64,000 bases of DNA from Sphingomonas sp. Leaf67 (GTDB lineage: Bacteria; Pseudomonadota; Alphaproteobacteria; Sphingomonadales; Sphingomonadaceae): NCBI RefSeq assembly GCF_001421965.1, contig NZ_LMLP01000021.1:362362-426361 (forward strand), in the 5' to 3' direction. This document shows positions 20,201 through 29,197 of the stretch, one piece after another; position 1 is the stretch's first letter, and every line of letters begins with the position of its first letter. A program made the translations under genes and the position numbers. The notes beneath the pieces are model-generated. The model made no database searches, was not told the origin of the DNA, and saw only the letters and a list, made by a program, of their open reading frames with translations.

Positions 20201-20869
20201 ATGCAGGATAGCGGTACGACCCCGTTGCAATCGCCGGGCTTTCTGGGCGCGCTGACCACGGTGCATTTCGTCATCATCGCGCTGCTGGCGGTGCTGGTCA
20301 TCATCGGCATCGGCTATGGAATGAAACTGGCGCGCGAGCGGCGCTCGGCGACGCGTGAGCTGGAGGATGCCGGGCATCTGGAGCGGACCGGCGACGTGCC
20401 GGCGGCCGATCCCGACCGGCCGGCGGAAACGATCGCGCCGAGCGAGCCGGCGCGGGTCGAACCGCCAGCGCCCATACTGATCGAACCGGTCGCACCGGTC
20501 GTGGAGGAGCCCGCTGCGCCGGTCGTGCAGGAACCGACCGCAATCCCCGTGGAACCGCCGGTCGCCGCGCCCGAGCCGGCGCGTGCGCCGTTCGTCGAAA
20601 CCGCCGCGCCGGTGGTGCCCGCCGCGCCGGCCGGGTCCGATCTGACCCGGTTGAAGGGGCTGGGTCCGAAGGTCGCGGCGATGCTGGTCGAACAGGGCAT
20701 CCCCGATATCGCGACGCTGGCCCGGTTGCAGCCGGCCGAGGCGGACGATGTCGCGTCGCGGCTGGGCACGTTCGCGCCGCGCATGGCGAAGGACCGCTGG
20801 GTCGAACAGGCGCGCTATCTTGCGGCCGGGGATATCGCCGGGTTCGAGGCGGTGTTCGGGAAGTTGTGA
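20201..20869 (+). CDS. Single-pass membrane protein with C-terminal helix-hairpin-helix domain
   Basis: Encodes 222 residues. One transmembrane helix lies at about residues 22-40 (VHFVIIALLAVLVIIGIGYG). A long Pro/Ala/Glu/Val-rich linker follows (residues 60-145, with many PVxEEP-type units), then a compact C-terminal domain with LTRLKGLGPKVAAMLVEQGI, a helix-hairpin-helix-like motif (GLGPK). Proteins of this build are common in sphingomonads and uncharacterised. It follows purD by 3 bases and is probably in its operon. Confidence 0.75.
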   Translation: MQDSGTTPLQSPGFLGALTTVHFVIIALLAVLVIIGIGYGMKLARERRSATRELEDAGHLERTGDVPAADPDRPAETIAPSEPARVEPPAPILIEPVAPVVEEPAAPVVQEPTAIPVEPPVAAPEPARAPFVETAAPVVPAAPAGSDLTRLKGLGPKVAAMLVEQGIPDIATLARLQPAEADDVASRLGTFAPRMAKDRWVEQARYLAAGDIAGFEAVFGKL

Positions 20870-21188
20870 GGGGGCGATTAGGGTCGATCGACATTCAGCG
20901 ATAACCACGGAATTTCGTCATTCCCGCGCAGGCGGGAATCCATAGACGCCGAGTGTTTGGCTGGATCCGCGACGCTGGCGTATATGGACTCCCGCCCGCG
21001 CGGGAGTGACGAACGGGGATCGAAGGCTATTCCTGCGCCTAGCGAACTGAAGGTCGATCGCGACTAGTACTCAGCGCGTTACCGTCACCCTTCCCACCCG
21101 GCTCGGCCGGGCGGGCCCCTTCCCTCTCCCGATGGGAGAGGGAGGAAGCGGCAGCGCCGCAGAAGGGTGAGGGTGATGCCGGCTATCT
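20870..21188. other. Intergenic region holding a 174-bp repeat and a second palindrome
   Basis: No gene is seen. It contains the 174-bp element described separately. At about 21085-21175 there is a stretch with 'tccctctcccgatgggagaggga'-like symmetry, another REP-type palindrome. The two neighbouring genes converge here, so termination is expected. Confidence 0.6.
20886..21059. repeat. 174-bp MITE-like repeat, copy A
   Basis: Bounded by GATCGACATTCAG at the left and CTGAAGGTCGATC at the right, a 13-bp terminal inverted repeat with one mismatch. Two internal REP-like palindromes are present (TTCCCGCGCAGGCGGGAA and ACTCCCGCCCGCGCGGGAGT). A second copy of exactly the same length lies at 37172-37345 in the opposite orientation. 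By hand alignment there are 11 differences, about 94% identity. It has no coding capacity. Confidence 0.85.
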
Positions 21189-21539
21189 TCAGCACGGTCG
21201 GTTTGCCGGCATGCCCCGAAGCGCGGGGCGTCGCTCGACCCGCTGCTGCATCGCCAGCACGACGAACAGCATCGCCGGCCAGAACACCGAGCAGGTGAAA
21301 TCGACCGTCGTGTCGCTCCACCGCCATGATCCGAAGTTCAGACGGTTCAGCACCTCGTTCCCCGCCGCAACGACCAGTACCACGATGAACGGGACCGGGT
21401 GCGACAGCGGATAGCGGGTCACCAGCCGGGCGAGAATCAGCACGATCATGCCGGCATGGATATGCAACACCGCGTCCGACGCGTCGGTGTTGTCGCGTAT
21501 CCACTGTACCAGCGACGCATATTCCGAAGAAATCTGCAT
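21189..21539 (-). CDS. Small membrane protein of unknown function
   Basis: Encodes 116 residues with three likely transmembrane segments: AGMIVLILARLV, PFIVVLVVAAGNEVLN and FWPAMLFVVLAMQQ. Short acidic loops contain NFGSWRWSDTTVDF. The pattern resembles small sphingomonad integral membrane proteins of no known role. No strong ribosome binding site is seen before the ATG at 21539, so the start is uncertain. Confidence 0.6.
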   Translation of the reverse strand: MQISSEYASLVQWIRDNTDASDAVLHIHAGMIVLILARLVTRYPLSHPVPFIVVLVVAAGNEVLNRLNFGSWRWSDTTVDFTCSVFWPAMLFVVLAMQQRVERRPALRGMPANRPC

Positions 21540-21731
21540 GGAGCATGATTACCACCCGACACAATCGCAGCGCAACATTTTACATTGCATTGCAACATGG
21601 GTCGGATCGCTGCACGACTTATTGCTCCAGCAGCCTGTTAAAGGCGTGAACCGCCAAAGACCGTTGGCGCGAGACCTGTTGCGGATCGCGCTCCGCCTGC
21701 GATCGAACGCAGCCGAAAAATGCCACTATCG

Positions 21732-22205
21732 TCAGCCAACGGTAACGTACCGTCGGACGGTATCGACCAGATCGTCGAACCTTCGGTCCGTGCCGATCGT
21801 ATTGATGGCCACGTCGCCATAGCCCATGGTTTTGGACTTGGCCGCGCCGTACGTAGCGAAGTGGCTACGGAACTCCGGCTCCCGGTTCAGCCAGAGACAA
21901 AGGTGACGCATCGGCCCTTGCCGGCGCACTTCGGCATGGCGAATTTCGTGCCACGCGATGACGTCGTCACTCCACGCTCGCCAGCACAGACCATCTTCCG
22001 ACACCTCGATTTCAATCCTGCGACTCCGGCGCATACGGCCAATGACGAGCGAGCAAGCTGTAGCAAACGCCACGATGCCGAGCAGTCCGACAAACCCGAA
22101 AATGACATCACCATCGAGTATCGCCAGAACGCCGAGCACAGCCAGCAGGAACGATGGGATCAACATGCCGAGCAACCGCCACGGTGAAGATCGCGCCTGC
22201 CACAT
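21732..22205 (-). CDS. STM3941-like membrane protein
   Basis: Encodes 157 residues with two hydrophobic segments near the N-terminus (LGMLIPSFLLAVLGVLAIL and VIFGFVGLLGIVAFATACSL). A soluble beta-rich C-terminal part follows with DVIAWHEIRHAEVRRQGPM and a later KTMGYGDVAINT stretch. This matches the layout of STM3941/bPH-like proteins of unknown function. Its start lies only 9 bases after the CNNM/CorC gene stop in the same direction, so the two are likely co-transcribed. Confidence 0.65.
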   Translation of the reverse strand: MWQARSSPWRLLGMLIPSFLLAVLGVLAILDGDVIFGFVGLLGIVAFATACSLVIGRMRRSRRIEIEVSEDGLCWRAWSDDVIAWHEIRHAEVRRQGPMRHLCLWLNREPEFRSHFATYGAAKSKTMGYGDVAINTIGTDRRFDDLVDTVRRYVTVG

Positions 22206-22214
22206 CCCGAACCT

Positions 22215-23519
22215 TTACTCGACCGGTTGCACCAACAGCTTGTCGATCTTGCGCCCGTCCATGTCGACGATCTCGAAGCGCCAGCCCTGTTCGGCGAAAT
22301 GCTCGCCTTCGGTTGGAAGATGCTTGAGGATCGCGAGCGCAAGGCCGGCGACGGTGGCGTAATCGCGGTCCTCGGGCAGGTCGATGCCGATGCGTTCGGC
22401 AAGCTGGTCGGCGGGGGTCTGGCCCGATACCAGCAGCGATCCGTCGTCGCGGCGGACGATCAGGGGGTGGTCGCCCTCCTCCGCATCCGATGCGAAGTCG
22501 CCGGCAATGGCGCGCAGCAGATCGGCGGGGGTCACGATCCCTTCGAAATGGCCATATTCGTCATGGACGAGGCCCATCGGCACGGCGGCGCGGCGGATCG
22601 CCTGCAACGCATCCATCGCGTCGACCTGATCGGGGAGCACCGGTGCTTCGTGGAGCAGCGCGCGCAGATCGAGCGGCTCGCCCCGGCATAGGGCGGCGAC
22701 GATGTCGCGCGCCTGCACGACGCCGATCACCGCATCGACCGATCCCTCGGCGATCGGCAGGCGGGTGTGCGGCGTCGCCGCCATCGCCGCGCGGATGCCG
22801 GCTTCGTCGAGCGAGACGTCGAGCCATTCGACATCGGTCCGCGGGGTCATGACTTCGCGCACCGGCCGGTCGGCGAGGCGGACGACGCCCGAGATGATCG
22901 AGCGTTCATGCTCCTCGATCACGCCCGACTTGCTGGCTTCGGCGACCAGCAGGTGCAGTTCCTCCGCCGTCACCCGGTTTTCGGATTCGCGGTTCATGCG
23001 CAGCAGCTTGAAGATCAGCGCGGACGTGTTGTCGAGCAGCCATACGAACGGCGCGGTGATGCGCGACAGCCACAGCATCGGTACCGCGACCAGCACCGCG
23101 ATCGGTTCCGGGCTGCGCAAGGCGAACTGCTTGGGCACCAGCTCGCCGATGACGAGGCTGGCGAAGGTGGTCACGCCGATGACGACGCCGAACCCGACAT
23201 TGGCCGCAAGCGATTCGGGCAGCCCCAGCAGCACCATCCGTTCGCCGACCGGTCCGCCGAGACTGGCTCCCGAATACGCACCCGACAGGATGCCGATCAG
23301 GGTGATGCCGATCTGGACGGTAGACAGGAACTTGCCGGGATCGTCGGCCAGCCGCATCGCGGTCTGCGCGCCCCTGCCCCCCGCTTTCGCCAGGCCTTCC
23401 AGTCGGGCCCTGCGCGCGGAAACGATGGCGAGTTCGGACATGGCGAACACACCGTTCAACGCCACCAGCGCGAGGATGATGACGACGTCGAACCAGGGGA
23501 AGGGAGAAAGAGGTTCCAT
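22215..23519 (-). CDS. CNNM/HlyC-CorC family transporter-like protein
   Basis: A 434-residue protein. The N-terminal CNNM (DUF21) transmembrane domain (residues 1-200) includes VALNGVFAMSELAIVSARRA and a short conserved IGITLIGILSGAYSGAS stretch. Then come paired CBS domains (about 215-340; REVMTPRTDVEWL, AVPMGLVHDEYGHFEGIVT) and a C-terminal CorC/HlyC domain. The family is linked to magnesium and cobalt efflux or homeostasis, although some members were first named as haemolysins. I chose the ATG at 23519 where the CNNM helix starts. The OmpA-like gene lies divergently. Confidence 0.88.
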   Translation of the reverse strand: MEPLSPFPWFDVVIILALVALNGVFAMSELAIVSARRARLEGLAKAGGRGAQTAMRLADDPGKFLSTVQIGITLIGILSGAYSGASLGGPVGERMVLLGLPESLAANVGFGVVIGVTTFASLVIGELVPKQFALRSPEPIAVLVAVPMLWLSRITAPFVWLLDNTSALIFKLLRMNRESENRVTAEELHLLVAEASKSGVIEEHERSIISGVVRLADRPVREVMTPRTDVEWLDVSLDEAGIRAAMAATPHTRLPIAEGSVDAVIGVVQARDIVAALCRGEPLDLRALLHEAPVLPDQVDAMDALQAIRRAAVPMGLVHDEYGHFEGIVTPADLLRAIAGDFASDAEEGDHPLIVRRDDGSLLVSGQTPADQLAERIGIDLPEDRDYATVAGLALAILKHLPTEGEHFAEQGWRFEIVDMDGRKIDKLLVQPVE

Positions 23520-23690
23520 CGAACTGCCCCTCCCATGCAGCAATGCCGCGTGCCGCACAACCGGCGAGTCGCGGTCGAGGGACGATTTGGCCGACCGTGC
23601 CGGTCAGCGTCCGTTCAAAACGGCTGCGGAACAATGCCGGTCCTGTCCGGTTTTCCCGGGCGACGACGAAATCGGATACCGCGGAGAATT

Positions 23691-24371
23691 ATGATGGCAG
23701 CTCGTTCGAAACTCTGGGTGGCGGGTGCGCTGTCGGCAGCGATGCTGACATCGGCCTGTGTGACCGATCCCGAAACCGGCCAGCGCAGCATTTCGCGCGC
23801 GGCAATCGGCGGCATCGGCGGCGCGGTCGGCGGCTATCTGCTTGGCGATCTCGTAGGCGGACGGCGCGACCGGACCGAAAAGATCCTTGGCGCGGGCATC
23901 GGCGGTTTGGCCGGGGCCGGGATCGGCGCCTATATGGACAAGCAGGAGCGCGACCTGCGCGCCCGGACCGCCGGCACCGATGTCGAAGTGACGCGGCGCG
24001 GCGACGATCTGGTCCTCAACATGCCGTCGGGCATCACCTTCGCCACCGACAGTTCGAATGTCCAGCCGCAGTTCCGGCCGACGCTGGACCAGGTCGCCGA
24101 CGTGCTGCGCGAATATAACCAGACCTATATCGATGTGTACGGCCATACCGATTCGACCGGGTCGGACGCGTACAATCAGACGCTGTCGGAACGGCGTGCC
24201 AGCGCGGTCGCCAGCTATCTGAGCAGCAAGGGAGTGCAGTCGGCGCGTATCGGTACGCGCGGTTTCGGCGAGACGCAGCCGATCGCGTCGAACGAGACCG
24301 AAGAAGGTCGTGCGGAAAACCGCCGGGTCGAGGTCAAGATCGTGCCGATCGCGCAGAACGAACTGCGCTGA
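23691..24371 (+). CDS. OmpA family lipoprotein with glycine-zipper segment
   Basis: A 226-residue protein. The signal ends in MLTSAC (Cys23). Residues 37-85 are a glycine zipper (GGIGGAVGGYLLGDLVGG and GAGIGGLAGAGIGAYM). Residues 110-220 form an OmpA C-terminal peptidoglycan-binding domain, with DVYGHTDSTGSDAYNQTLSE, the conserved Asp of HTDSTG and the Arg of LSERRASAVASYL. It probably links the outer membrane to peptidoglycan. Start at 23691 has GGAG upstream; a second ATG follows immediately. Confidence 0.9.
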   Translation: MMAARSKLWVAGALSAAMLTSACVTDPETGQRSISRAAIGGIGGAVGGYLLGDLVGGRRDRTEKILGAGIGGLAGAGIGAYMDKQERDLRARTAGTDVEVTRRGDDLVLNMPSGITFATDSSNVQPQFRPTLDQVADVLREYNQTYIDVYGHTDSTGSDAYNQTLSERRASAVASYLSSKGVQSARIGTRGFGETQPIASNETEEGRAENRRVEVKIVPIAQNELR

Positions 24372-24373
24372 TC

Positions 24374-24823
24374 CTATCCGCGGCGCTGCCCGAAGAAATC
24401 GCGGAGCAGCGCCGCGGCCTCGATCTCACCGATCCCCGGATAGATGTCGGGGCGGTGGTGGCAGGTCGGCTGTCCGAAAAAGCGCGGACCGTGCGCGACC
24501 GCCCCACCCTTGGGATCGTCCGCCGCATAATAGAGGCGCGCGATGCGGGCATGGGCGATCGCTCCGGCGCACATCGCACATGGTTCCAGCGTCACCCACA
24601 GATCGCAATCTTCCAGCCGGTCGCGGCCCAGCGCCTGCGCAGCGGCACGAATCGCCAGTATCTCTGCATGGGCGGTCGGGTCGTTGCGCGTACGCGGCGC
24701 GTTGGCACCGGTCGCGATCACCCTGCCCCGTTGCACGATGACCGCGCCGACCGGCACCTCGCCGGCATCCGCGGCAGCGCGGGCGGCGGCGAGGGCCAGA
24801 TGCATGGGGGACGCGTCGAACAT
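24374..24823 (-). CDS. tadA: tRNA adenosine(34) deaminase
   Basis: A 149-residue zinc-dependent deaminase. The HAE motif in TAHAEILAIRAAA and the PCAMC motif in TLEPCAMCAGAI supply the zinc ligands and the catalytic Glu. TadA converts adenosine 34 of tRNA-Arg to inosine. The ATG at 24823 has AGGGG at the right spacing; an upstream in-frame ATG at 24841 does not. Its 3' end is 3 bases from the converging OmpA-like gene's stop. Confidence 0.93.
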   Translation of the reverse strand: MFDASPMHLALAAARAAADAGEVPVGAVIVQRGRVIATGANAPRTRNDPTAHAEILAIRAAAQALGRDRLEDCDLWVTLEPCAMCAGAIAHARIARLYYAADDPKGGAVAHGPRFFGQPTCHHRPDIYPGIGEIEAAALLRDFFGQRRG

Positions 24824-24865
24824 CGCGCATCCCCTTGCCATCGGCGGTTCTACGCTGCCAGCGGC

Positions 24866-25099
24866 TTATTGTGCGGTGGCGGGCCGTTCGACCTTGATCG
24901 CCGGCACTTCGACGGTGCGGTTGACGGTGCCGACATCGACCTTGCCGACATCGACGTCGAACTTGGGTGCCTGCCCCCCTTCGACCCGTACCTGCGGCAG
25001 GGCGGCGGTCCGGGTCTGATCGATGCCGATGAAGCCGAAGCTCATCAACGCGGCGACGATCAACGCCGCGACCCCCAGCAGAACCAATATTGCGCGCAT
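24866..25099 (-). CDS. Short membrane-anchored protein of unknown function
   Basis: Encodes 77 residues: an N-terminal membrane segment (LVLLGVAALIVAALMSFGFIG) followed by a short, soluble, valine-rich tail (QVRVEGGQAPKFDVDVGKVD) with a repeated VDVG-type pattern and a VxVPAIKVERP end. It resembles small sphingomonad proteins with no assigned function. It lies upstream of tadA in the same direction, 42 bases apart. Confidence 0.6.
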   Translation of the reverse strand: MRAILVLLGVAALIVAALMSFGFIGIDQTRTAALPQVRVEGGQAPKFDVDVGKVDVGTVNRTVEVPAIKVERPATAQ

Positions 25100-25187
25100 T
25101 CCGCCACTCCCTTGTAATGTGCCATTGTCCGAATCGATGCCGTAACAACGCCGGGGCGGCGATGAGGGTTGCAACGGCGCGCAACGG

Positions 25188-25215
25188 TTGACGTCCGCGC
25201 CGTTCGACGCTATCC
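25188..25215 (+). promoter_or_regulatory. Candidate sigma-70 promoter for rpmB
   Basis: TTGACG (25188-25193), a 16-base spacer and CTATCC (25210-25215) fit the alphaproteobacterial housekeeping pattern. A transcript start near 25222 would leave a 45-base leader before rpmB. The call is by eye only. Confidence 0.45.
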
Positions 25216-25266
25216 GCGCCGTCTTTCCGGGGCATGTGTCCCGACACAGAATCAGGATCAACGATC

Positions 25267-25569
25267 ATGTCGCGCATCTGCGAGCTGACCGGCAAGGGCC
25301 GGCAGGTGGGTCACAACGTTTCCCACGCGAACAACAAGACCAAGCGGACCTTCCTGCCGAACCTGCAGAATGTCACGCTGATGTCGGAAGCGCTGGAGCG
25401 CTCGATCCGTCTGCGCGTATCGACGCACGGCCTGCGCTCGGTCGAGCATGTCGGCGGCCTCGACAACTGGCTGCTCAAGACCCGTGACGACGACCTGTCG
25501 CTGCGCGCCCGTCGCCTGAAGCGCGACGTTGCCAAGGTCGCGAAGAAGGTCGCCCCCACCGCCGCATAA
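25267..25569 (+). CDS. rpmB: 50S ribosomal protein L28
   Basis: A 100-residue protein beginning [20 protein letters not shown], the canonical alphaproteobacterial L28 N-terminus, and containing [15 protein letters not shown]. It is typical in length and in its basic composition. It is a structural protein of the large ribosomal subunit. It is monocistronic, with a candidate promoter upstream and a strong terminator downstream. Confidence 0.97.
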   Translation: MSRICELTGKGRQVGHNVSHANNKTKRTFLPNLQNVTLMSEALERSIRLRVSTHGLRSVEHVGGLDNWLLKTRDDDLSLRARRLKRDVAKVAKKVAPTAA

Positions 25570-25593
25570 GCGGTTCGGGTGACGTAAGATATG

Positions 25594-25625
25594 CCCCCGG
25601 CACCCAAGCGGTGCCGGGGGTTTTG
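25594..25625 (+). terminator. Rho-independent terminator of rpmB
   Basis: CCCCCGGCACC (25594-25604) pairs perfectly with GGTGCCGGGGG (25610-25620) around CAAGC, followed by TTTTG. Confidence 0.92.
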
Positions 25626-25697
25626 TCGTGGGTGATGCCGACGCCTGATTTTTGTTCCGACCATCGCTCCGAACCGATGGACGTTGCGGTGCGGTTG

Positions 25698-25838
25698 ATT
25701 CTCGCCTGCGCGGGAATGACGGGCGATGTCCTGCAAACCCCGTCATCCCGGCATAGGCCGGAATCCATGGATGCGGGACGCTTCGACCGAGTCGAGGCCG
25801 GTCGGGTTCATGGATTCCGGCTTTCGCCGGAATGACGA
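25698..25838. repeat. Cluster of REP-like palindromes
   Basis: Three units follow each other: CTCGCCTGCGCGGGAATGA (about 25700-25718), a GTCATCCCGGCATAGGCCGG unit (about 25741) and a GGATTCCGGCTTTCGCCGGA unit near 25813-25832. The second and third form an inverted pair around the esterase-like gene's 3' end. They are relatives of the palindromes at 13345, 20920, 28102 and 37223. Confidence 0.75.
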
Positions 25839-25843
25839 TGGGT

Positions 25844-26869
25844 TCAGCCTCGGTTCTTGCGCTTTTTCTTCTGCTTCGGTTTCGGCTGCCATGACTCCGG
25901 CAGCGGGCCGATCGCGAATTTCAACAGCAGCGAGCGTTGCAGCATCGACTGGTTGTCGTCGCTCGCCAGCCACAGGATCAGCCGTCCGCCTTCGCGGGTG
26001 ATCGCCATCGCTTCGAAATTGTCGTGCAGGGTCGGCGGCACGAGCCGGGCGAGCGTGCGGCCGCGCAGGGATTGGCCGGGGCGGACGCCGCGCAGGTCGA
26101 CCAGTTCGATGCCGGTGGTGAAAAAGTCCTTCAGCCGGGTGCGGCGGGTCAGCACCAGCAGCCGCCCATCGGGCAGTTGCGCGGCGTCGGTGTTCACGAA
26201 ACTGGCGGGCGACGCATAGCGAAAGCCGTAGCGCGGCGTCTTCGGATCGGTCGGGTCGCCGAGGAAGCGGATCGCGCTATAGCCCCGCCGCCCCTTCTCG
26301 CCATGGCTTTCGCTGAACACGACGACGCTGCCGTCATGCAATTGCGCCATCGCCTCCGCACCGCTGTTCGCCGACCAGTCGGCCATGCGCTGTGGCGCGG
26401 CGTGCGACAGAGGGCGCGAAAGGTCGGCGGTGAAGCGCCAGATCTGGTTGTGGCGTTCGTAGCCGACCAGCACCGATCCGTCGGGCCGGACCGCCAGCGA
26501 TTCGGTATCGCGATCGCGCTTTTCCCAGCCGGTGCCGGGACCGGCGATTTCGCGGACGGCGACGTCGCACGGGGTCCAGTCGGCACCCATGGTGAACTGG
26601 ACCAGCGACCCGCCATCGGACAACAGGCTGAACCGGTCGCCGTCGACGTGCATCGACGAAAAGCCCCCGAAGGCGGGATCGTTACCGCGCAGGACCACCC
26701 CGCCGAGATAGGTGAACGATCCGCGATCGCGCCGCCGGGGGTTTTTGGGATAGAGCGCGACCCGCTCGGCCGTGATCGTCGGCACCTTCGCATAGAGCGG
26801 CAGCCGCTCGGCCCCACTCCAGCTGGGCACGAGCAGCAGCACCGCCAATATCACGAACAGGATTCGCAT
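25844..26869 (-). CDS. Esterase-like/phytase-like beta-propeller protein, exported
   Basis: A 341-residue protein with an N-terminal signal MRILFVILAVLLLVPSWSGA. The rest has repeated propeller-type strands (FTYLGGVVLRGNDPAFGGFS, SLAVRPDGSVLVGYERHNQI, AMAITREGGRLILWLASDDN). DTESLAVRPDG and NSGAEAMAQLHDGS contain the acidic ligands typical of 'esterase-like activity of phytase' (PF13449) proteins. The C-terminus is a lysine/arginine tail (KPKQKKKRKNRG). Exported phosphate-ester binding is plausible but unproven. Confidence 0.75.
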   Translation of the reverse strand: MRILFVILAVLLLVPSWSGAERLPLYAKVPTITAERVALYPKNPRRRDRGSFTYLGGVVLRGNDPAFGGFSSMHVDGDRFSLLSDGGSLVQFTMGADWTPCDVAVREIAGPGTGWEKRDRDTESLAVRPDGSVLVGYERHNQIWRFTADLSRPLSHAAPQRMADWSANSGAEAMAQLHDGSVVVFSESHGEKGRRGYSAIRFLGDPTDPKTPRYGFRYASPASFVNTDAAQLPDGRLLVLTRRTRLKDFFTTGIELVDLRGVRPGQSLRGRTLARLVPPTLHDNFEAMAITREGGRLILWLASDDNQSMLQRSLLLKFAIGPLPESWQPKPKQKKKRKNRG

Positions 26870-26960
26870 CGCCCCGGCTGTAGCGTCCGAACGCCCCAGC
26901 GCCAGTGGCGTTTGCCCCGGCATAGGGTACAGCCGCGACGAAATACGCGTGGAGAAGCCT

Positions 26961-28091
26961 ATGTCTGCCGATGTCGTCGACCTGACCTGCCGCCTGATCG
27001 CCTGCGACAGTGTGACCCCGGCGACCGGCAGCGTGTTCGACGTGCTGGAGACCGCGCTGACCGCGATCGGCTTCGATGTCGACCGGTTCACCGTCGGCGA
27101 GGCGCCGGATGGGCCGGTAGAAAACCTGCTGGCGGTGCGGGGGGGCAGCGGACGGCATTTCGCCTTTGCCGGCCATGTCGATGTCGTACCCGCCGGGGCG
27201 GGATGGCAGGGCGATCCGTTCGGCGGGACGATCCGCGACGGCATGATCGTTGGGCGGGGCGCGGTCGACATGAAAGGCGCGGTCGCGGCGTTCGTCGCGG
27301 CGGCGGCGCGCGTGCCGGTCGACGCGGGTACGATCAGCCTGATCATCACCGGCGATGAGGAAGGACCGGCGGTGTATGGCACCCGCGCGCTGATCGATCG
27401 CATGGCGGCGCGGGGCATCGCGCCCGACCTGTGCCTGGTCGGCGAGCCGACGTCGCAGCAACGGCTGGGTGACATGGTGAAGATCGGGCGGCGCGGATCG
27501 GTCAATATCTGGATCGATGTGCCGGGGCGTCAGGGGCATGTCGCCTATCCGCATCTGGCCGACAATCCGATCACCCCGCTGATCGCCGCCCTGGCCGAAA
27601 TCGAGGGGATCGTGCTCGATCGGGGCAATGCGTGGTTCCAGCCGTCGAATATCGAGATCACCGACCTGACCGTCGGCAATCCCGCGACCAACGTCATCCC
27701 CGGCCATGCGGCGGCGCGGCTATCGATCCGCTTCAACGACGAACAGCGCGGCGACGCGCTGGTCGAGCGGATCGCCGGCATCGTGCGGTCACATGCGCCG
27801 GAAGCACAGGTCGTCGGGCGGGTGTCGGGCGAGGCGTTCCTGACCGCGCCGGGGGCGTTTTCGACGCTGATTGCCGATGCGATCGGCAAGCATACCGGGC
27901 TGAAGCCGGAATTGTCGACGACCGGCGGCACGTCCGATGCCCGGTTCCTGTCGGCACTGTGCCCGACGGTGGAGTTCGGGTTGCTCAATGCGACGATGCA
28001 CAAGGTCGACGAGGCGGTAGCGGTCGACGACCTGCGGCTGCTGACGGCGATCTACGTCGATATCGTGGGGGCGGCGCTGGCCGGAGAATGA
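26961..28091 (+). CDS. dapE: Succinyl-diaminopimelate desuccinylase
   Basis: A 376-residue M20 family amidohydrolase for lysine and peptidoglycan precursor synthesis. Zinc-site motifs are FAGHVDVVPAG (His and Asp), GRGAVDMKGAVAAF (bridging Asp) and ITGDEEGPAVYGT (catalytic Glu-Glu). VGEPTSQQRLGDMVKIGRRG and a C-terminal His (NATMHKVDEAV) complete it. The ATG at 26961 follows GGAGAAG. A REP-like pair lies just after the stop. Confidence 0.95.
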   Translation: MSADVVDLTCRLIACDSVTPATGSVFDVLETALTAIGFDVDRFTVGEAPDGPVENLLAVRGGSGRHFAFAGHVDVVPAGAGWQGDPFGGTIRDGMIVGRGAVDMKGAVAAFVAAAARVPVDAGTISLIITGDEEGPAVYGTRALIDRMAARGIAPDLCLVGEPTSQQRLGDMVKIGRRGSVNIWIDVPGRQGHVAYPHLADNPITPLIAALAEIEGIVLDRGNAWFQPSNIEITDLTVGNPATNVIPGHAAARLSIRFNDEQRGDALVERIAGIVRSHAPEAQVVGRVSGEAFLTAPGAFSTLIADAIGKHTGLKPELSTTGGTSDARFLSALCPTVEFGLLNATMHKVDEAVAVDDLRLLTAIYVDIVGAALAGE

Positions 28092-28101
28092 GGCGACGTT
28101 C

Positions 28102-28197
28102 GTCATTCTCGCGCAGGCGGGAATCCATTCACACTGATGTCAGCGATCGAATCGCACTATCGCGGCTATAGATCCCCGCCTTCGCTGGAATGACGAC
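28102..28197. repeat. REP-like inverted pair after dapE
   Basis: A GTCATTCTCGCGCAGGCGGG unit near 28102 and a CCCCGCCTTCGCTGGAATGA unit near 28174 form an imperfect inverted pair. It lies between the convergent dapE and epimerase genes. Confidence 0.65.
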
Positions 28198-28216
28198 GAT
28201 CGCGACCGAGTAGCCA

Positions 28217-29197
28217 TCAGTTCACCTTGTAATAGCCCTTGTACCACTCGGCGAACCGGCCCAGCCCCTCGGCCAGCCGCACCTTCGGTTCGTAGCCGGT
28301 CAGCGCGCGGAGTTGCGAGATGTCGGCATAGGTCGCGGTGACGTCGCCGGGCTGCATCGGCTTCATGATCTTCACCGCGTCGCGACCGATCGCGCGTTCG
28401 AGTGTCTGGATCATGTCCATCAGCCCGACCGGCTGGCTGCCGCCGATATTGAGGATGCGGTGGTCGCCGGGCGTCGGCGGATGGTCGAGTGCGCCGATAA
28501 TGCCGTCGACGATATCGTCGATATAGGTGAAATCGCGCGCCATCCGGCCTTCGCCGAAGACTTCGATCGGGGTGCTGGCGACGATTTTATCGGTGAAGCT
28601 GAAGTACGCCATGTCGGGCCGGCCCCATGGGCCGTAGACGGTGAAGAAGCGCAGGCCGGTCTGCGGCATGCGATAGAGATGGGCGTAGGATTGGCTCATC
28701 AGTTCGCAGGCGCGCTTGGTCGCGGCATAGAGCGAGACCGGCCGGTTCGCCGGTTCGTCCTCGCGAAACCCCTCCCCGCCCATCGGCTTGTCGCCATAGA
28801 CCGAACTGGACGAGGCGTAGACGAGATGTTCGAAGCCCGGCGCGTGGCGGCAGGCCTCCAGAATCGCGAGCTGGCCGCCGACGTTCGAGCGTTCATAGGC
28901 GAAGGGGTTGTCGATGCTGTGCCGAACCCCCGCCTGTGCCGCCAGATGGACGACGCGGCGGATAGCATGGTCACGGACCAGCGCCGCGACTGCATCGGCA
29001 TCGGACACGTCGACCCGGTGAAAGGTGAAGGCATCGATCCCGTCGAACGTCGCGAGCCGGGCTTCCTTCAGCGTTACGTCGTAGTAATCGTTGAGAATAT
29101 CGATGCCGATCACCCGCTCGCCGCGCGCGAGCAGGCGATGCGCGGTCGCATGACCGACGAAGCCGGCCGCGCCGGTCACCAGAATCGGACCCGACAT
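28217..29197 (-). CDS. NAD-dependent nucleotide-sugar epimerase, UDP-glucuronate 4-epimerase-like
   Basis: A 326-residue extended short-chain dehydrogenase. N-terminal ILVTGAAGFVGHATAHRLL is the NAD-binding GxxGxxG. The catalytic Ser and YxxxK are in LVYASSSSVYGDKPMGG and VSLYAATKRACELM. YGPWGRPDMAYFSFTDKI and VFGEGRMARDFTYIDDIVDG closely match UDP-glucuronate 4-epimerases such as LspL and Cap1J. It would supply UDP-galacturonate for a surface polysaccharide. It opens the surface-polymer region, divergent from the murB-murA pair. Confidence 0.88.
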   Translation of the reverse strand: MSGPILVTGAAGFVGHATAHRLLARGERVIGIDILNDYYDVTLKEARLATFDGIDAFTFHRVDVSDADAVAALVRDHAIRRVVHLAAQAGVRHSIDNPFAYERSNVGGQLAILEACRHAPGFEHLVYASSSSVYGDKPMGGEGFREDEPANRPVSLYAATKRACELMSQSYAHLYRMPQTGLRFFTVYGPWGRPDMAYFSFTDKIVASTPIEVFGEGRMARDFTYIDDIVDGIIGALDHPPTPGDHRILNIGGSQPVGLMDMIQTLERAIGRDAVKIMKPMQPGDVTATYADISQLRALTGYEPKVRLAEGLGRFAEWYKGYYKVN